A DNA stretch of 64,000 bases, from positions 2,976,001-3,040,000 of the forward strand of contig JAYXKI010000001.1 in assembly GCA_037892935.1 (NCBI GenBank), written 5' to 3'. Numbering within the stretch: the stretch's first letter is position 1; every line of letters begins with the position of its first letter. Origin of the DNA: Phlebopus portentosus (lineage: Eukaryota; Basidiomycota; Agaricomycetes; Boletales; Boletinellaceae). The notes beneath the pieces were generated by a model. The model ran no database searches and was not told the DNA's origin. It was given only the letters and a program-made list of their open reading frames with translations. Positions 25,665 to 37,512 of the stretch are shown here, piece after piece. Made by a program: the position numbers and the translations under genes.

Positions 25665-28344
25665 ATGTCCGTCTTGACTCCTCATGGTGAGCAAAGCCTT
25701 CGTTTTTCTCATAGCTCCGATTCTAAATTCCAACCTAGGATTCCGACCGACTCCTGCAAGTATACCTCCGGAGCATTGTTGCTTCAGAATGAAGCTTCCC
25801 GAGGGAACAAAACTGCCCGTTAACTTCCATCCTCTGGTAAGCAATTGAGTTGAAGATTGTTGAAAGCTCCATTAATATGTAGTACTGGTTCCGCGCTTCC
25901 AGAACCCCTTGCAATTTGTTCTCAGAGGAGCCACGATCTATCCTCATAAGCTTGCTTTGGCACATCCGGATGTAGAGAAGCCCGTTGCATATACCTACTC
26001 AGTATGGTATGCCAATGAACTGCTTCTTTGCGCGTACGTTTAAGCTGAATAAACCCAGGGCACAACGAATCCAGAATCTCGCGTATGCTTTCATCTGGTC
26101 TGGGATCAAACCTGGTGATAGAGTCGCAATAATATCTCCTAATACGTAATATTCCTTTCTTCTTGTATGACGACATATGGTATTGATTACTGTTCCGTTT
26201 AGGCCGATGATGGCAGGTAATGGCAGTTTTCAATTTGTTAGTGACTATAAATTGACTGGCTTCCAGAGGCATTGCAGGCAGTCTTAGCTGCTCGTGCAAT
26301 TCTCACGCCCATTAATACCAGACTAACTAAGAGCGAGGTCAACTACATACTTGAGCATTCCGGAGCAAAGCTAATACTCGTTGATCACGAGTATATTCAT
26401 TTCACCAAAGATGTCAAAGTTCCCGTCATAGTCAACAAGGATACTGGAAGATTCGGGTGCCCTTATGAGGAATTCTTGACAAAGGGCAGACAGCACAGCA
26501 ACGAGAAAGGCTGGCCCGGACTGGAGATGGAAATTGACGAAGACGCAGGAGCGATGCTCTGTTATACGTGAGTCGGATTTAAAAGGACTTCTCAGTCTCA
26601 CTGCCCGTAGAAATTTACCGGTATTGTCTAGTTCAGGCACTACTGGAAGGCCGAAAGGAGTCCTCACATCTTTAAGAGGTGAAATGGTTACGATGCTACA
26701 AATCCTAAATGTGATTCTAATCTCTAATACGTGCAGGGACATACCTGGCCGCTGTAGCGAATGCGTACGAAGCTAGGTAGGTTCTAAAGCTCGGGACTTA
26801 CCTGTTTCTTTAATTTCTTCATCCGCAGAATGACTCCTGAGTCTGTCTACTTGTGGTACGTAGAATCGCGCAAACTTCTAGCATTCATCAAGCTAATCCA
26901 GCTATTTTTGATAGGGTCTTACCCATGTTTCATGCTGCTGGATGGACGTTTCCATGGTCCATAACCTTCTCATTTGCCACCCAGGTCTAGTAGTATCTCG
27001 AGAATGTCTTCGCTGATCAATGTTCCTGACGAACTTACAGATTACTCAACGTTCCGTCTCGGATCCTCAGATTTGGTGGCATTTTCTGAACTCAGGAGTA
27101 TCGCATTATTGTGGCGCACCTACAGTCCAGGTATCGTATTCGTGACCGTATATCTATCTGCTCCCTTACAACGAGTTTGAAATCGGTGATTAGCTTGGCA
27201 TCGTAACACATCCGGACGCAAGGGTACTAGAGAGGCCCGTGAATGCTATCATCGCTGGCTCAGCTCCCACGGCGCATCTCATCGGTGAACTTGAGAAAAA
27301 GAACATTCATGTTGTTCATGTCTACGGTCTTACGTATGTTTGGTTTGTTCTGCCCTGAAATTATGGACTAATAGTAAAATAGGGAGGTATGGAGATTCAT
27401 TTTGAGGCTGCAATATACTCACGCGGAATATAGACGTATGGTCCTTTCACTCGAGGTTACGCTCAGCCGTTTTGGAAAGACATCTCTCTTGAGGCACGAG
27501 CAAAGTTTATGGCACGGCAAGGCTATGCCTTTGCAACTGCACAGGATGTGCGAGTTGTCTATCAAGATGATAGTGATGAGCTCACAGACGTGCCCGCCGA
27601 CGGCAAGACAGTCGGTGAAGTCGTGACCAGGGGCAATATCGTTATGAAAGAGGTGAGCGAAACTCACATACCTTTGGACAATGAGCAGCTAAGTAAAATA
27701 TTCCCCGACACTCGATAGTATTTCCGAGATCCAGAATCGACTAAGAAGGCTTTCCGCGGCGGACATTTTGCATCTGGAGATCTTGCAGTTATGCATGAAG
27801 ATGGGAGCATCGCGATCCAGGATCGGAGCAAAGATATCATCATTTCAGGAGGCGAGGTTCGTTTATTTTATTCTGTTAACTTCGCCAGTTTCAGCTGATC
27901 TACGCGAGTCAAGAATGCTTCAAGCTTGGCAATCGAGCAGGGTCGGTTGCATCCTTCGCGCGTATACATTTGTAAATTAAAAGGTTGACCATGAACATCA
28001 GAATTGGCAGAACATCCGGCTGTGCACGAAGTTGCAGTTGTGGCAAGACCTCACCCGAAATGGGGCGAGCGCCCAATGGCATTCGTAATTCTTACTCCAG
28101 TGGCCGAAAAGGAGTATGCGGGACGGCATCATGATTTCGAAGCAGATCTGAAGAAGTTCGCGAAGACGCGTCTTCCTGGATTTGCCTGCCCTGAGTGGGT
28201 GCGTATATTAGATGAACTACCGGTGCGTCCTTGATTACCTTAACTGCGTTCAGTTAGAGTCAGACCTTATCTTCTTTCATCCAGAAAACATCAACGGGCA
28301 AAATCATGAAGACAGCCTTGCGCGGAATTGTCGCCAAATTATGA
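25665..28344 (+). CDS. Acyl-activating enzyme (AMP-dependent ligase), tandem copy B, peroxisomal
   Basis: Eighteen exons with lengths identical to copy A: 25665-25686, 25739-25836, 25903-26006, 26059-26145, 26203-26216, 26267-26567, 26632-26678, 26737-26776, 26829-26855, 26915-26984, 27041-27130, 27194-27333, 27383-27386, 27434-27652, 27719-27856, 27914-27941, 28002-28222, 28285-28344. 569 residues, uninterrupted. It keeps the canonical [15 protein letters not shown] and catalytic-lysine STGKIMK motifs and ends in AKL, a good PTS1. The first intron has a normal GT donor where copy A has GC. Only 260 bases separate it from copy A, and the pair shares recognisable sequence at 22850-22880 and 25765-25795 just before the second Met, so it is a local tandem duplication. 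Probable role: peroxisomal activation of a fatty, aromatic or dicarboxylic acid. Confidence 0.92.
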
Positions 28345-28492
28345 ATAGTATAAACTATCTCGACAAGAAAATAACATTGTAAAGGCTACATATTTCGTGT
28401 CTAATATTACGAGGGGGTATATGCCTACAAGATGCGAATAGATAATATTGTGTTGAATGGTGCATGTCAGAGGAATGAAAAAATGCCGTAGT

Positions 28493-31400
28493 TCATGTAG
28501 AAAACGGACAAAGTCGAAGAATGCGGAATGAACCATTACTTCGTTCGCAAAAGTACACAGTATCGGCAACGCGTCCCAAATATAAAAGCTCCTCATGTTG
28601 ACGTCCTTCATAATCATCGGCATTACCAAGAGCGGAATCATTTTTTACTGAAGAAGATTTTCCGAGACCAAGACCTTGTTTCTTGCCAGTTGATGCCGCA
28701 GACAAAGATTTATCTGAGGAGACTGGACCAACAGCAAAGGCAGAGAGGGGCGAACCAACTCGCCATACGAACGGACCACGTCTGCTAATTGCAGATGGAT
28801 GCAGCTTGAAGTTTGGGAGAACAGGCCGCGAGAAATCGCCTGGAGTTGTAAGGGCGTCCACAACGTCAGTGACTTCCAACCCGCCTTGTCTGACGGCAGC
28901 TACGACAGTAGTCTTCCCGACATCGAACGGCTCTAGACGCTTGACATCCCCGAGCCTATTTCCATAGACCGAAAGGTCCTCTTCCTCATCAATGCTCCAA
29001 TGCAGGCGACCTCGTAAGACGGAACGTCCACGAGCGTCGACAACACTGGTGCTATGACCTCCACGACTCGTGAAGAAGAGTGCGGGTGGACCATATCGTC
29101 GATCTTGTGTTAGCAAAGATATGGGATCGAGTAAGGGCTTGACTGGCTCGGCCGGCAGACTAAAACTCTTCAGCGGCGGAGGTGGAGGTCGAAATGGGTG
29201 TGTAGGATCGACACTTTGAGACCTCAAGTCTTTCAAAAGGATATAATCCTGGTCCTCTTCCCGACGCACGGGCAAATCAGGAGGCAGGAGGCCATCCTTA
29301 TACCATGTTTGCATGAGCGAGGCTTTCCATGGACCTGACAAAGACTGTCAGGAAAGCAGCATCAACACATTGTTATATACGTACCCTGCACAACACCTTT
29401 CGGATCACGATAGTACCATTTAGAGGGCGGAAGAGAAGGTGGTATAGGCAGGCCAGGAGGACTAAATTGAACATTTGCCAAATCGAGGTTGTTTACACCA
29501 TCGGGCTCTGGCTCATACTGCGCTCGATATTCCAAAAATGATTGGTATGTCGGAGGTATGACACATTCATCCGCAATGGTTGCAAGAGGAAATTGAGGAG
29601 CAAATGACAATTGCTGAAATGTAGTGTACGGTGCCGATTGAGCGGTAGCTAGGGCGGCCAACTCCTCTGAATGTGAGGTGTTCGCAGGCGCTTGTTGCGT
29701 CGACTCAGAGCCGACAAGATTTGATTCAGAGGCTTGCCTGCTTATCGCTGGAGGCGTGCTCATAGTTTCATCTAGGGTCTGAGATGTCACAGAAGTAGTC
29801 AAAGTGACTCCAACGCTGACATTCGCATCCGTCGAATCTCCTTCGCCCAGGGTAGGTGCATTGGCTTCGGTACTAGCAAGTTCATCCGTTCTGTTTTCAC
29901 GGGCACGACGACGAGCTGCACGCCTTGCGGCCCGGCCCACTCTGACTTCACGCACCCTCACAGTCGCCGGCTCTAATCCAAAAACATTCTGCGCGAAAAC
30001 TAGGAAGACTTCCACGAGATCGTCGCCCTGCAGTTGAAGCTCCAAAGAACGAGGAGAATCTGGTAAAATGAAGGTCCGCGACAAACCAAGTGTTGTCCTG
30101 TAGGTTCCTGCAAAAAGCTCAACCTTCTCACCATTTTCACCACAAAGTATTGCCAGAAAGCTGTAATAAACGACAAGGTCAGAAACCCGCAAGAAAGTAA
30201 TGCATCGTAGCAAATGTACCTCTTCTTTGCGGTCTCAACAGCTTTAATCATGACTGCGCCTTTAGTCCCGGGCAACTTCACATATTCGAGCTTTGGAGCG
30301 GACGGCAAAGGCGCAGGATTTCCTCTCTTCGTCGATTCACTAGCGAATGATCTACTCGCAGGGCTAGGCTGATCATCCGAACGTCGTGACTGGAATGCAC
30401 TGGTAATAATCCGGGGAAGGAACCTATGATGCGATAGCGTACTGGGGGCAGATGGGGAAGGTGATGGAGCAGGTGGCAGAGACCTAGACGTATTTGGACG
30501 TTGTAAAGAAGATATTGAGCCATGTCCGCGCAGTGAATTGTGCCGCAATAACGGAGCAGCTTCAGCTGAATTGATACGCGTCAAAGTGTTCGACGGTCGG
30601 TCGTTGTCCTGTTGGGCGGCCGTTCGAGGACGGGTCGGAGCAGCGTTGGATCGGGCACCAGTACGTGTAGACTCACTGGTGGTCGAATTCGAGAAAACTC
30701 CATCCAGTACAGACCACCGCCGACGTGCTCGTCGGGACACCTGATTACTAATCGTCTCTCCTTCTCCGTGAGTCTCAGATGCAGTCTCACGAGGACTCTG
30801 CGGCTCTAGCGGGTATTGTGGCGTGATGAATATAGCCTCCTGAGGTCTCTGAGATCCAGGTGGAGGTAGATCTGGCAGTCGGCTCTCCATAAGCGCCTGA
30901 GCAAAGCTGATTGGTTCGCCATCACCATCACCATCCTCATCGTCTTCGTCACCATCTGCATCAGATGCAGCATCTCTCGATAGATTTTCTTCAGGCGGCG
31001 TAGCTGACAATGCTTGCCGTAAAGTCCAGACTGATGGCGTTGGCGATGGCGGAGGACGTGCGCCATTACTGGTCGTGGTTGCTGTCCGAGATAGAGCAAC
31101 GTCGAGCTGAGCTGGTCGTCCTCGCCGAGTCACGGTCGGCGACGTAGACACCTGTGAATGCCGTCGAGACTCAGCTAACCTTGGAATATCCAAAGGGGTG
31201 GGTGTTTGGGCTGCGTCCGGAGTCCGTCCAGAATGGCCATTAGATGAGTTTCCGGCGCCCATGGAACTTGTTCTTTCATCAAGAGCGGCGCTGCCACTCG
31301 GACCGGCAGTTGCCATATTAATAGCTTCATCGTCGCTGGAATGATGTTCCCAATCGCCTTTCTCGTCGTCACGTGGAGCGGAGGCTGCACTGCGCCGGCG

Positions 31401-33088
31401 CACGGAATTACCAGCCAGGACGTTCTGCACAGATCCGGAACGAGAACGCGTCTGGGTGACTGAAATAACGGAAGACCGATTTTGCATGTCAGGTCGAGCT
31501 GTCGCCGAGCTTTGATACGGAGGAGGATCTGAATTCTGTGAACTTGTCTGCACATCCCTTGAAGAGGCCCTTCTTAATCTTCGACCGACAGTCGGAGCTC
31601 TTGGTCGGGGTGGTGCAGAGCCAGCTGAAACTGCTGCCCCAACAGAAGGCTTCCGTCTCTTGGGCTTGGGAGTAGGCGGCGTTGGAGTAGTCGGCGAATC
31701 GGTGAGGCCTGACCTGTTAGACTTCTCGCTAAGAGAAGCACTAACTTTCAGGTCACCGAATACTCTATCGACACTACTGTTTGTCCCCTTTCTCGCCTCC
31801 TCGCGCCTTAACCTGTCCTTCTCTCGCCTGCTCTCAACACCCATGCGCCACTCGACAGCTTTCCTGACTTCCTCTAGGGCGTAGACCCTAACACCATCTC
31901 TTCTGCCGGCAATAGCAACAAGAACACCCTTCTCTTCCATGACAACAACACTCTTGAAACTCACGCGCCGGACCAACGCATACGGCTGCGGCGAAGGAGG
32001 TGCAACAAGTGGCAAGATATCCAGACCTTGTGTGTGGCACAGCAATAGATAATGAGGCTTTAGAAAGGTCCCGCTGGTCGGCGGGGTGCTGAAGTGTGAA
32101 GTAGCGAGGATAGGTGTTACCGAAGTCAGAGAAAGACCAAGCTCTTGCAAAGAAGGTGGAGGAAGCGAAGGTGGTGGCGTTATGGTCCGGTTCATGCGTG
32201 AAGGAGATGAGGCTCTTGAAGATTCATCGCCTTTGGATTGCGAAAGTTCTTCTTCACGGATGGATGGCCTACTTGATGATGCTGAAGGCAGATCACGATC
32301 CGGACGTCGATGGATAAGATTGGACAAAAGGCTTGAGAACCGATTTGCAGCACGATTCTGGGAAGGCATGAAGGCAAATAGACAACCAACGAGGGGTAGC
32401 GTAAGGTGAAATGTAAGAATAGCAAGGAAATGAGCCGACGTACGTCAACAGTCGATCGCCTCCTACTTTGGCGACGCTCTAGTCCATGGCTCGACTGAGT
32501 TGGGGAGGGAGATACAGGCCGAGCACTCGCACTAGCGGCTACAGTTGAGGACGGTGCCTCAGGAGACGGTACCCCAGCTTGGGCCGAAGCCGTCGTGGTC
32601 GGAGAAGAAGGTGCGGATGACATGTGTAAGGAGGGCGGAATTGTGGTGACGGCCTGAGTGCGGTCAGATGTAGTATCAATGGGACTAGGCAAGGAGGATG
32701 GCGGCTCCTCCACAGCGATGACCTCAGAAGGGCTTTTGTTGACCTGAGTGACGATTTTGAACTTATCCATGTCTGGCTGCTCCAACTGGTTTAATGCAGC
32801 ACGGGTACCGGCGCGACCATGAAAGGCACCGTCCGTTCCCTCGGTGTCTCGCCGTTCAGCCTCGGCGCGTTCCTCAACCTCAATACCTTCTTGCGCGTCG
32901 CTCCAAATTTCGTCGACACTTTCCTCGGGCACGGTGGCCATAGTGACATTAGTGTCCGAGCACTCTGACTTTGCTATTGGGGACACAGGAGAGTCAGGAG
33001 CATCCAACTTCGGAGGCTGTCCAGATTGCTGCTGGTCTGGGTGGACTGAGGGGGCTTCGACAATACAGGAGGCCTCCGCATTGTCCAT
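28493..33088 (-). CDS. CNH-like and GYF-domain protein
   Basis: Four exons 33088-32444, 32357-30220, 30160-29385, 29334-28493, 1466 residues, phases exact. The first 215 residues are Pro/Ser/Thr-rich and disordered. A beta-rich region (HYLLLCHTQGLDILPL, GVLVAIAGRRDGVRVYAL, then after a long disordered insert KLPGTKGAVMIKAVETAKK and LQGDDLVEVFLVF) looks like a split CNH/beta-propeller domain. An Arg-rich patch follows. A GYF domain spans about residues 1170-1225 and the exon 3/4 junction: KWYYRDPKGVVQGPW, then MQTWYKDGLLP. GYF domains bind proline-rich ligands and CNH domains bind small GTPases, so a scaffold role is inferred. The GYF call is firm; the CNH call is moderate. The gene is convergent with acyl-activating enzyme B, 148 bases apart. 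Confidence 0.8.
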
Positions 33089-33326
33089 AAGAGAAGAGAG
33101 GAAGAGAGGTTCAAGAAGGAGGAAAGGACCGAAGAGTAAAGGAAAGGAAAAGAGAAGGGACTCGAGACCAACTTAGGTCACTGATGCGACCAGGTCTGTT
33201 TCCCACGGCGCCCAGCCATCCGGGCCAAACGCTCTCTTTACGCAATATTCAACATGCAACAAGGGGGTGCAGAGCCTTATGTACCACTCAGCGTAGCACT
33301 CAGCGTAGCAGGCACATCTGATGCGA

Positions 33327-33357
<31 letters not shown>

Positions 33358-33387
33358 ATAACGTAGTACAAGTCTAGCCCGATTATT
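33089..33387. repeat. Intergenic spacer with ATT microsatellite
   Basis: About 300 bases between the CNH/GYF gene start and the cyclin H stop (both minus). It holds nine perfect ATT units at about 33328-33354 followed by ATA units, and a 12-base tandem repeat (CAGCGTAGCACT-like) at about 33290-33311. Confidence 0.8.
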
Positions 33388-34617
33388 TCAGTCATCATCG
33401 TCCTCGTCTAGACTACTGCCATCTCGCCCGTTCTGCGAGTCCAGTTCTTCGCCGAACGGATCCCCGCTTTCCATGGCCCGCTTCGTTTCCCCGGCCTTTT
33501 TCGCTCGCTTTTCTTTCTCTTTCGTCTCTTGCTCAGCCTTCTTTGCAAGGTACGCCTTGCTCCCGACTACTTTCTCTGGATTCTTGCACAGCCGAAGCCT
33601 TCTGTCCACATCTCTCACCCTTTCTACATCCGGCCCTGCACCATCACGACTGATCATCTCTTCAATATCCTTGACAATTGATAAAATTGACTCCGCGCCC
33701 TTCGACTGAGCCCAGGCAGCAGCAAAGTCTGGAGACGCCATCGAGAAGGCTGCCAACGCGACTTGAGACGGCGTGTACACAAGTTCCGCATCCGTCAGCC
33801 TCGATGTTCGAACGTGCTTCACGGCAATTTGATATGTTTCTTGTAGCTTCTCAAGTGAAATATCCGGAAGATTCTGCAATTTCACAGCATCGATGAACAG
33901 CACATTATGGCACGTACGCTTCCTTATCACTGACCTGGATATCGAGGTAAATACCCCAAAGAGCTCTATGAGCGTGCCAGATTTTGAATTCGAAATTCAG
34001 GCTCTGGGCAACGAGGAACTCCAGATCAAGGACGTCTGATGGCGTAGTCTTCGGGATATGCGTTGTGTATGACTCAAGAGATATTGGATTGTTAGTCGTT
34101 TTCGTCGCAAGAAACAAAGTAGTCAGCCTTTGAGTGTCGTTAGAAGTTATCGGTGTTGAAAATTACATTTAAACTCACATCACATTCTTTGGATGCCAAT
34201 CCATCACTGTATTCTTAAGATAGAATCTCTTGAGATACGATATGGCCGTGGCTTCCACTTCTTCTGGAAACCGAAAATGGCCACAGAGCTGACCGACTTT
34301 CCCAATGTACAATTTCACCAAAAGAAGCTCTTCGTCCGGTGTCAAGAACGAAACACCTGCCGACGACCCAGTCTAGGCACTCAGGTCAGTCCACTTTCAA
34401 CCTTATGCCTAAAGAAGCCACATACCAAATCAACCTCAAACGCATTTCTGATGACACTCACTGCCGCCTTGTTCAGGGAAGCGCGCAGGTCTCGGAGTTG
34501 TTGGATAGAATATCGCCAGTGCCTATATTGAGTGCTGCCCTCATACATGGGCCTGCGAGAAGAACCCCGTCCGTCATCAGCTTCTGAGGTTCTCGTTGGG
34601 ACCGCCATGGTCACCAT
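33388..34617 (-). CDS. Cyclin H (TFIIH kinase cyclin, Ccl1/Mcs2 type)
   Basis: Four exons 34617-34426, 34372-34179, 34127-33935, 33873-33388, 354 residues, clean phases. The N-terminus carries the YRHWRYS block and basic helix typical of cyclin H. Cyclin box 1 includes TPDEELLLVKLYIGKVGQLC and ATAISYLKRFYLKNTVMDWHP. Box 2 includes DVLDLEFLVAQSLNFEFKIWHAHRAL. The C-terminus is Lys-rich then ends in a run of Asp. Family role: activates the CDK7/Kin28 kinase of TFIIH in transcription initiation and CDK activation. A second Met at 34608 is an alternative start. Confidence 0.93.
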
Positions 34618-34967
34618 TTGTCTTGCGCTTGGTGACGGTACACGACAACCCATTGAGCCAATAAGTAAGTATTGAGGATGCGGTTCGGCGCGTATCGCGC
34701 CGATCCCCGAATGACTATAATAGGCAAAGTCTCAATATTGGAAGGACCTGAAATTTTTGGATCTGATCCTGTTGGTAACCACCATGGCCGCGAAAAAATG
34801 CCGACCATCCAATTCGAGGCTTTTCGTCGGTCATGGCGGGGATTTGAGTACGAGCTTGTGAGAAAAGTTACAATTGAGTTGACATCCTCCGACTAATTTC
34901 TCCGTGCATAACCACTCTTCAGCACCCGTCCTGAGGGAGTGTCTATCCAACCTCCCTTCAGTCCTTC
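34618..34967. promoter_or_regulatory. Divergent promoter, cyclin H / secreted orphan
   Basis: 350 bases between the divergent starts at 34617 and 34968. No clear core element or hidden gene seen. Confidence 0.4.
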
Positions 34968-36353
34968 ATGGGAATGGCGGATACAATGCTCGATGTGCGA
35001 CTCAGCGTCTGCGACTTGTCCCCTAAAACTAGGCAAATCACTGGACGAACGACAGCGCTGACACGCCGATTTACCGCCGCCATTCATATATACGTTGTGG
35101 TGTGGCTACTACTTTCGTATTACGCACCATTATTAGCCAACGCGCAGGCATTCCTGAGAAACGGGCAGTTCTTCACAAAGGCGCTTGCTATAAGTAATGC
35201 GCCATTTCCTGGAAGGTGAGCTTTGCAATATAACTAATGCATCACTTGGCGGCGCGAATTGACGACCTACGAATAGTCCTCAACATGCAGGAAGCAACCT
35301 TGTTATTTCTGTCGAAGTATGTCGCAAATCATACCAAGGTACATTGAAATAGGCCCATTGCATCATTTGTTCTCTTCATATAGTTATCTGGGGACGGCAA
35401 GATCGACCAGAGCCTATTCATTCCAGGATCTGGCGCACCGACGCGATATGATTCACTCGAAATTTACCTTGTTTCCGCTCAGACCCGGTCGAATTTTACC
35501 GTATCGAATGGATCGACACTCTTGACACAAGAACCTGGGAGCACAGTGAAGCATTTGAATTGGCCTCTTCCTTCATGCATGTCCCCTGGCATTTACAATG
35601 TGAGACTGTTTTGGAGCAATGGTTATTTGAGGGATTTCTGATGCTTCAAACCAGCTTACCTATTATGAATCCTCCCACATAAACAACGAGGTACGTTTGT
35701 AACCCGCAATAGAAAATGATGCTCTGCGGATAGCTTAATGTTATCATAGGCTTTCTTTTCAGTCACCCCGCTCAACGTCACAGTCGATAATCCCAATAAG
35801 AGCGACGATTTATCACAATGCGAAAGCGTTTCCAACCCTTTACAAGACCAGCCACAACTCGACTCGGCTCCTACCATTAATCCCTACGAAGACCCTGATT
35901 CTGGCTTGACTGGTTCAGGTAATTCGAATTCGAACGAGGGCATGCCGACGATAACAGTCGGTTCATCTGGTCTGCCTACGCAATGGACTGTCGAGCCTAG
36001 TGGCTCTACAATTACGGCACCTGGACCAGTAACTACCGCAACGATAGTGGTCCTCTCAACCGCTACACTGACCGAGACCATTACAGAAGACCAGACTTCT
36101 GTTTTCACAACTACTTTCACGTGGGTGACCGCCGGAACCTTTCGCCATGCGATTATTCATTGAACTTTACCTTTTTCAGAGGACTCGTAACCACAACAAT
36201 ACCGCAGTCATGGGCACTGCGGACATGACTGCAGGCGGCTTCTTTCCCGTAAACGCAGCCCAAAGTATTTCTTCTCGATTTACATCATTAGGACACTTGT
36301 CAGGACACTTTTTGCTTGTATGCAGTACAATAATTTTCCTATTTCCTATCTGA
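34968..36353 (+). CDS. Secreted, probably GPI-anchored orphan glycoprotein
   Basis: Six exons 34968-35215, 35277-35316, 35384-35599, 35655-35690, 35750-36120, 36182-36353, 360 residues. A hydrophobic segment about 40 residues in (YVVVWLLLSYYAPLLANA) acts as signal peptide or anchor; the start may be one of three nearby Mets. The lumenal part has several N-x-S/T sites (NFTVSNGS, LNVTVDN) and a beta-rich look. It is followed by a Ser/Thr/Pro-rich stalk and a C-terminal hydrophobic tail (FLLVCSTIIFLFPI) fitting GPI addition. The last exon uses the second of two adjacent AG acceptors (36181); the first would give an early stop. Not recognised; a cell-surface role is inferred. Confidence 0.72.
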
Positions 36354-36415
36354 AGAACTTCAGTAGCTATCGCATAATTTGGGTCGAAATTTGCTCTTAC
36401 AAATTGTTGCAACGG

Positions 36416-37088
36416 TCACCCTTCATCGTTGCAACCATGATCCCTCCGCCACGCCTTCACCCATTGGACTAATCGTTCAACATTACTTTCCAGATCTTCT
36501 GTCGTTTCACTCTTGAGTTCAATGACAATTTCTTGGGAATACGATTCCCTTGCTTCATCGAGTATGGTCTGCATGATCTCGGCCTCATTATTCTCTTGGA
36601 TTTTCTTCAGAGGGTAGTTCCTAAGAAAATCATTGAATATTGCTGATCGGGGCGAACAAGACGAGCAATATAGCCAACCTCTTTTCTAATCGATCCCAAA
36701 GCTGAGTGTGATCGCATCGAAGAACGACGACTAAATCAATCCATCGCTCAGGAAACACATCGCATGTGTGCCAATCCAATATGATGCCGCCTTCGGATGC
36801 AACCGGTTCAAGCTCATCCAGTAACTGTGCAGACGAGTAACTTTATGGCATTATTAGGGACCGAAATATCAGTGGACTTACTTTGTCTTCGTCAACGGTA
36901 TATGCCTGCCATTCTTCATCGTATCTTTCGTGTAAGCCCTTCTCCTTGACAAGCTCGCCAACGTTGATGTGGCGAAGAGGAACAGAAGATTGTTCAGCTA
37001 AGAGCTGTGCATGCGTAGATTTGCCAGTGCCCGGAGTCCCGGTGATGAGAATATTTGGAAACTGCCTGGTCTTCTCCTCAATGTCCAT
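36416..37088 (-). CDS. Adenylate kinase 6 / Fap7-type NTPase
   Basis: Three exons 37088-36882, 36824-36679, 36620-36416, 185 residues, close to the family length. P-loop GTPGTGKS at residues 17-24, then the HINVGELVKEKGLHERYDEEW block, a Walker B-like region (GIILDWHTCDVFP), the DLVVVLRCDHTQLWDRLEKR block and the KIQENNEAEI motif diagnostic of AK6. Known role: ATPase/adenylate kinase needed for 20S pre-rRNA cleavage with Rps14 in 40S ribosome maturation. The start follows directly from the conserved N-terminal helix. Confidence 0.95.
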
Positions 37089-37512
37089 ACAGGTGTTAAT
37101 GATGATAGTAGAACTTCTTCTGTTCAGCGGAAGTGCAAAGTATGAACCTGAGAAGGAAAAACTTAGCTGATGTAAGCTGGTAATTTAGACTTTTTGATGA
37201 TGGCCGATCGGGCACGTGCCGGTGATGGCCAAGACTACTGGTTGCTGCCATTTCAAATCAAACATTCGAATTATTCGTTTCCGGCGCCTGTTGTTCGTTC
37301 CCTCGAGCTGTCATGTACGCGGCCCGAAATTCGTTGCGCGGCAACCAAGCCGTATATGTATTCTCAATCTCAGTTTGCAAGAATCCGTTATGCCGCCAGC
37401 TCACTCAGCTGAGTGCAACGACGACCTCCTCCGTGTCGACTAGCCTACCCCAAGGCGCTGGTTCGCCGGAAATCTTCAATTCTCAACACATATCGAACTC
37501 AACCACGGACTC
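37089..37512. promoter_or_regulatory. Divergent intergenic region, AK6 / second 7-TM gene
   Basis: 424 bases between the divergent start codons. Several short plus-strand frames overlap (37194-37443), none with a conserved motif or convincing splice to the next gene. Likely promoters and 5' UTRs. Confidence 0.4.

Noticed and set aside
30000..32369. The long minus-strand frame considered as a complete separate gene.
   Set aside because: Upstream and downstream exons join in phase on both sides to one 1466-residue protein, and the GYF domain spans one of the junctions.
33328..33354. ATT repeat considered as part of a transposon or centromere-like element.
   Set aside because: Only nine units with no flanking terminal repeats or coding sequence; a plain microsatellite.
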